Part shown: piece by piece, positions 4,154 through 8,361 of the stretch
How the letters are laid out: every line of letters begins with the position of its first letter
Numbering within the stretch: position 1 is the first letter of the stretch
Source of the DNA: XYB2-FULL-45-11 sp964360375
Lineage (GTDB): Bacteria > Patescibacteriota > Patescibacteriia > UBA9934 > GWF2-40-263
Length of the DNA stretch: 8,361 nucleotides
Direction: 5' to 3'
Assembly: GCA_964360375.1 (NCBI GenBank)
Contig: CAYHWG010000041.1
Coordinates: forward strand, 1 to 8,361
Made by a program: the position numbers and the translations under genes
The notes under the pieces: generated by a model
The model's input: the letters and a program-made list of their open reading frames with translations, nothing else
Database searches by the model: none
What the model was told of the DNA's origin: nothing

Positions 4154-7100
4154 TTAAGGAGCCTGACTATTTAAGGCTTCCAATGTTACTTTTCCGACAA
4201 GTCCGTTTGCTGGCAAAATATCGTGTGCTTTTTGATAAATCTGAACCGCTTTTTTTGTTGCGCTATCATAGACACCCGTTTGTTTTACACCAACATAAGC
4301 TTGTAATTGTCTTACATCACTTCCCTTTGCACCGAGTTTAAGTGTTCTCTGATAAATCTCTGTTGTTGGTTTCACGATCTCTTTGATCTCAACAACAGGT
4401 GTAGCGACGACTGGTGTTACGACCACAGGAGCAGCGACGACCGGTACGGCTTTCACGACAGGGTATGCCATATCATTTACCGCTTTCCAATCCGCCGAAG
4501 TCTTTGGCAATTTACGATGCTTTGCGACAAATTTTGCAATNNNNNNNNNNNNNNNNNNNNNNNNNNNNNNNNNNNNNNNNNNNNNNNNNNNNNNNNNNNN
4601 NNNNNNNNNNNNNNNNNNNNNNNNNNNNNNNNNNNNNNNNCGCCGCTTTCTCTTTGATCAAATCACGTACAACTTTTACGGCTGTTTTCTCTGCTACGAC
4701 AGGAGCAGCGACGACCGGTACATCTTTCACGACTGGGTATGCCATATCATTTACCGCTTTCCAATCTGCAGATGTCTTTGGAAGTTTACGATGCTTTGCG
4801 ACAAATTTTACAATCGCCGCTTTCTCTTTGATCAAATCACGTACAACTTTTACGGCTGTTTTCTCTGCTGTGACAGGAGTCGCGATAACCGGAGTCGTTA
4901 CGCCTGGTGAAGTCACAACAGGAGTCGTGACAACCGGCGTTGTCACCACAACAGGAGGTGCTGAATTTCCTCCACCTCCACCACCACTACTTACTGATGA
5001 GGTTGTGACAGAGACAACGCTTGAAGCTGCCGATTCTCCCGAAGTGTTTAAAGACGTAATCTTGTAAAAGTATGCTGTTCCTGCAGATAATCCCGTATCT
5101 GAATACGTTACGGTAGATCCGGAAGAAACGGTTGGTTCACTGCCAAGTCTTGAGTATGTTCCTCCTGAAGACGTACTGCGATAAATATCGTAGGATGTCG
5201 CACCACTCACAAGAGTCCATGACAAATTGATTTGTGCTGTGCTTGCCGCTGTTCCCGCCAAACCAGATGGTGTGGAAGGTGCTTCTGAACTGGTAGAAAC
5301 GGTTGGGGCGTACAGCGAAAAGTGATCTGTCAGCGCAGCAATTTGAACCGTTGCAACCGTTGCAGAAAACTCTGCTGCTGTGTCAATCGTTGTGGAATCG
5401 GTAATGATTACTTGTGCGGAATTCTTATAGGTGACCGTACTTTCAAGTGGCACCCAGTTTGATGAGGTTTCATCCCAATAAGACATTTTGAGTGCATCCG
5501 CTTCCGCTTTTGTATCAATAGATGAATCTGTTGCAGATGCCGTTGCTGCCAACTCTTCTTTTGTATAGCTAATCTCAACCGTTACATCACCATTTAATGT
5601 CGTAATGGCATTTCCTTCTGCGTCCGTAACTTTAATTTCCATTCCTTCTCCAGCAACCGGTCGTGCAGAATCCGTTTCTCGCACATTGTTGGTTTCTGTT
5701 GTTGTGAGAGATGCCGCATCCACATCAGAACCAAACACGTTCGCTGGTATCGTTAATTCAACACCAGAAGTCCTATCTTCAAAGGTTCCGCCCGAAGCAG
5801 GTGTAATGGATGTTGATTTTGTTGGATCAAGTGCGACGGTCGTGGTGAGAGTGATATTTTTTCCTGATACAGAACCGCCTGTCACATCAATTGGATTTGA
5901 TGCAAACGCTGCCTCAGCATATCCTTGTGCGACAGCAAATACCCTCCAAACACCCGAGGTAACCGCAAGCGAATAATTTCCGCTTGCATCTGCTTGCGTT
6001 CCGGTAAATCCTCCACCTTGTTTTTCCGCACGGACAAATGCGTTCGCTGCTCCGGAAGAGCCAATAAGAATTTGTCCAGTAATCGCTGTCGTCGCAGATA
6101 TCATGGTTAATGTTTGAGCAGCTGGATCTGATCCATTCGCTGAGAACGACGTTGGTTGACGAAAATATCCAGGCTTCATGGCATTGATGCGGTACGCTGT
6201 AGAAGAATCAACAACTTTAATCGTGAATGATCCATCTGTTCCACTTTTTGTTCCGATGTGTATTCCATCTGTTGAGTTCGTAATTTCAACCCATGCATCG
6301 GCAATAGGATTTGTTCCATCTGTCACCGTTCCTGTCACGGTTCGTCGTGTTGGGATCGTCACGGTAACAGCCTCATCGCTATCAACCGTGAGCGCTCCTG
6401 TTGTCGCGTTGTAGGCCGTCCCACCAAAACTGCTTAAACCAATATTCATCCCTTGAATATCTGCGTGCAACGAGTAGACTCCATCAGGCAATGACATGGT
6501 TCCGGATGTGGTGTTGTTAATTTGAAAGCGACTTCCTTGACCTGTTGAAGAAAACGCTTCAATCACGGCAATCACAGCTGTTGAAAGGGTAAATGTCACG
6601 GTACGAAGTGTTCCAACGATAATATTTTTGCCCGATACATCCGTCGTCACATCAAAAGGTCCAATCGGAGGAGCTTCTCCCACACCTGAAATGAAGGAAT
6701 AAATCGTGTATCCAGTTCCGGATGGCACTTTCAAACTGTACGTTCCATCGCTTCCGGTAACAACTTCATTCGATGTGTTATTTCCTGAGATACGAACAAA
6801 AGCACCTTGCACAGGCGAGCCGCCTGAGGTGACTGTTCCAGAAACACTGAAGTATGTTCCTGTTTGAGATGGAGAAAAATTTTGATTTGTAACACTTTCT
6901 GTTGTGACCGTAACGGACAATTCCGTAAGTCTTCCGTATTGTGGCAAGAAGGATCCAACTTTCCATGATCCAGCACTCACATACAAGGTGTAATTACCGG
7001 ATGAATCCGTTGCAGCGTTTGCGTGTCCTGGAGCATCTGTACGGTATGCATAGACAGATGCACCCTGAACAACGTTTGTTCCGTCCGTCACCTTACCAGA

Positions 7101-8361
7101 AATCGTATAATCTGGTTTTGCTACTTTCACGATAAAACTTGAAGCAGCGGCTGTTGGAGTAATAGCTGTTGTTGCGCCATTGATGAGCAAATAATCCGTT
7201 GCATGCGATGTCACCGTCACAGAAACTTCTTTTGAAGGTGGCATGCCTGGAATAAACGCGCCAACAATATAACTTCCGTCCGTGAGGTTTAAGGTAAAGG
7301 CTCCCGCCAAGTCTGCTTGTGCACGCGTTCCAATTCCTCCGTTTGGAGAATATGCATAGACTTCCGCATTTGCCATAACTTTACCGGACGCATCTTGAAC
7401 AAGACCTTTGATGTATTTGTTTGAGGAAGTGAGGGTAAATGTTGTTGAACAACCAGTGACACCATCTACCTTACAAACAGAACCTGCAATATTGATTGTT
7501 TTTGGTTTTGGTTGAAGATAACTTGGTGCTGGTGGAGGTCCGGAAGCTCCTTTTGGCATTTGAGGACCAACTCCAAAGTTCCATGTTCCATCCGGAATAT
7601 TTATCGTAAATGCACCGACACCGCTTCCATTTAAGGTACCTTGTTTTACTTTGAATCCATTTGGTGAATTTGCAAAAATATCCAAAGGTTCATTTGCAGG
7701 TCCAGTCACGTTAATCGTGACAGACGTTCCTGCAGATGCCAGTCCAAGGGTAAAGTTATACGTTGTGCTTCCGGATACAACGACCCGTTCTGGCGTTGTT
7801 TTTCCTGTATAATCTGCAGAACCGAGTGTGACCCCTTGATCTGTTGAAAGCATGTAATCACCAGATTGAACATTACTGAAAGAATACGTCGCAACTCCAC
7901 TACCATTAAATGCGGTAGATGTTGTCTCCATAAATCCGGTCATTGGTGACATCAAGTACACTTTCATGGTTCCACCGGATGCTGCGGCTGTCGCGGTAAT
8001 ACTTCCGGTTAATGTTGCTGCCGTTCCACTCACGGATTGGATAAAAAACGGCATGGATGTCAAAGATTCAAGAAGTGTTTGACCATCTGCACTCTTTGTT
8101 TTTACGTCTGTTGTATAGCCGGTTGTATTAAAATCCTTTGGGATGGTTGAATTTTTTATTCCAGCGATGTCGATCATGAGAAAATCGTTCGTAATCGCAT
8201 TCGTAGAATTTGTCGCAGCAGAAAGCGAAATACTAACCGTACGAAGATCTGTATTTACAACAACACCATCATCTGAGAGTCCTCCTTTTGTCGTTGTGCT
8301 TCCCGAAGAATCACCCGTAACCGTTGCTCCTCCTCCACAAGATGTTCCGCCTGCTGCGGTT
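4154..8361 (-). CDS. Giant multidomain surface protein with C-terminal peptidoglycan-binding domain; N-terminus off-window, internal assembly gap
   Basis: The frame is open from the stop at 4154 to the right edge (first full codon 8360), interrupted only by the N run; the Met at 8177 is internal. Numbering from that Met: two degenerate beta repeats (about 50-110, 150-215); five carboxypeptidase-regulatory-like repeats (about 255-330, 357-435, 443-525, 613-690, 697-770) with motifs such as ISGKVTDGTNVVQGASVYAY and DSSGNYTL; a ZU5-like region (about 785-960, GGTFEDRTSGVELTIPANVF); a fibronectin III domain (about 966-1062, TPSGL...INLSW...YDIYRS); a G6 and PVVTT linker; 58-residue repeats (from 1104); then after the gap a PVV linker and a peptidoglycan-binding domain LKLGAKGSDVRQLQ...AVQIYQ...GLVGKVTLEALN. 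No LPXTG motif or C-terminal membrane anchor, so wall attachment would be through the last domain. Adhesion or envelope structure is inferred; no catalytic motif was seen. Confidence 0.85.
4421..4868 (-). repeat. Tandem 174-nt (58-residue) repeat in the surface-protein gene, interrupted by the gap
   Basis: Unit 1 spans 4868-4695 and unit 2 spans 4694-4641 plus 4540-4421. The near-identical residues run AEKTAVKVVRDLIKEKAA, then FVAKHRKLPKTSADWKAV, then NDMAYPVVK, PVVAAPVV. Differences are few (IVKF/IAKF, KDV/KAV). The first two thirds look helical and basic, the end is a Pro-Val linker. The repeat start recurs exactly 174 nt apart (CGCCGC at 4641 and 4815). Total copy number cannot be read because of the gap. 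Confidence 0.85.
4541..4640. other. 100-N assembly gap
   Basis: Exactly 100 N's, the usual placeholder for a gap of unknown size. As placed, the reading frame shifts across it. Joining CAAT (ending 4540) directly to CGCCGC (4641) restores both the repeat sequence and the reading frame, so the 100-nt length is not real. Confidence 0.95.

Noticed and set aside
4154..4510. Separate 118-residue peptidoglycan-binding gene starting at a TTG
   Set aside because: The preceding codons up to the gap (IAKFVAKHRK) continue the 58-residue repeat, so this is the C-terminus of the large protein, separated only by the N placeholder.
4541..4640. Real frameshift or pseudogene in the surface protein
   Set aside because: The frame change comes only from the arbitrary 100-N length; direct joining restores the frame.
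4383..5067. Plus-strand ORFs across the gap (TTG-rich proteins)
   Set aside because: Antisense shadows of the Pro/Val/Thr linker and tandem repeat; long open frames arise from the repetitive composition.
4512..8177. ATG at 8177 as the start of the surface protein
   Set aside because: No stop exists between it and the window edge, the upstream residues have the same Thr/Ser/Gly-rich composition, and no signal peptide follows this Met.

Overview
The window is a moderately AT-rich bacterial contig with an internal 100-N gap at 4541-4640. It looks like a Candidate Phyla Radiation (Patescibacteria) genome. The reasons are a short compact FtsEX pair of the CPR style, most genes lacking a Shine-Dalgarno, tiny unrecognised ORFs, an enormous modular surface protein, and an intergenic palindrome of the CTTCGCTCAGAATGAC type common in environmental genomes. 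This placement is inference from gene style. No rRNA or marker phylogeny is available here, and TGA appears to be an ordinary stop (it ends the DUF1294 gene).

Layout from left to right. Positions 2-691 (+) hold the C-terminal part of a RimK-like ATP-grasp ligase whose start lies outside the window. It converges on a minus-strand run of three small genes: a 47-residue Cys/His zinc-ribbon-like protein (722-865), a 117-residue coiled-coil protein (1016-1369) and a DUF1294 membrane protein (1499-1870). Each appears to have its own promoter. The promoter of the 47-residue gene is interleaved with the terminator of the gene before it, and a REP-like palindromic repeat supplies the last codons and stop of the DUF1294 gene.

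Positions 1871-2301 carry no gene but are packed with hairpins, including a perfect 28-bp stem. They lead into a clear tRNA-Gln(TTG) gene at 2302-2375 (+). The tRNA shares a bidirectional terminator with the ftsE-ftsX operon, which runs on the minus strand (4016 to 2417) from a good promoter at 4073-4101. FtsE is the cytoplasmic ATPase and FtsX its membrane partner. In other bacteria they couple cell division to peptidoglycan hydrolases outside the membrane.

Positions 4154-8361 (-) are the C-terminal part of a giant exported-type protein: at least five carboxypeptidase-regulatory-like beta-sandwich repeats, a ZU5-like region, a fibronectin type III domain, a Gly/Pro/Val/Thr linker, a 58-residue tandem repeat, and a C-terminal peptidoglycan-binding domain. 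The assembly gap falls inside this tandem repeat. Its two flanks would join seamlessly and in frame with nothing missing, so the real gap is probably zero or a whole number of 174-nt units. The protein's N-terminus lies beyond the right edge.
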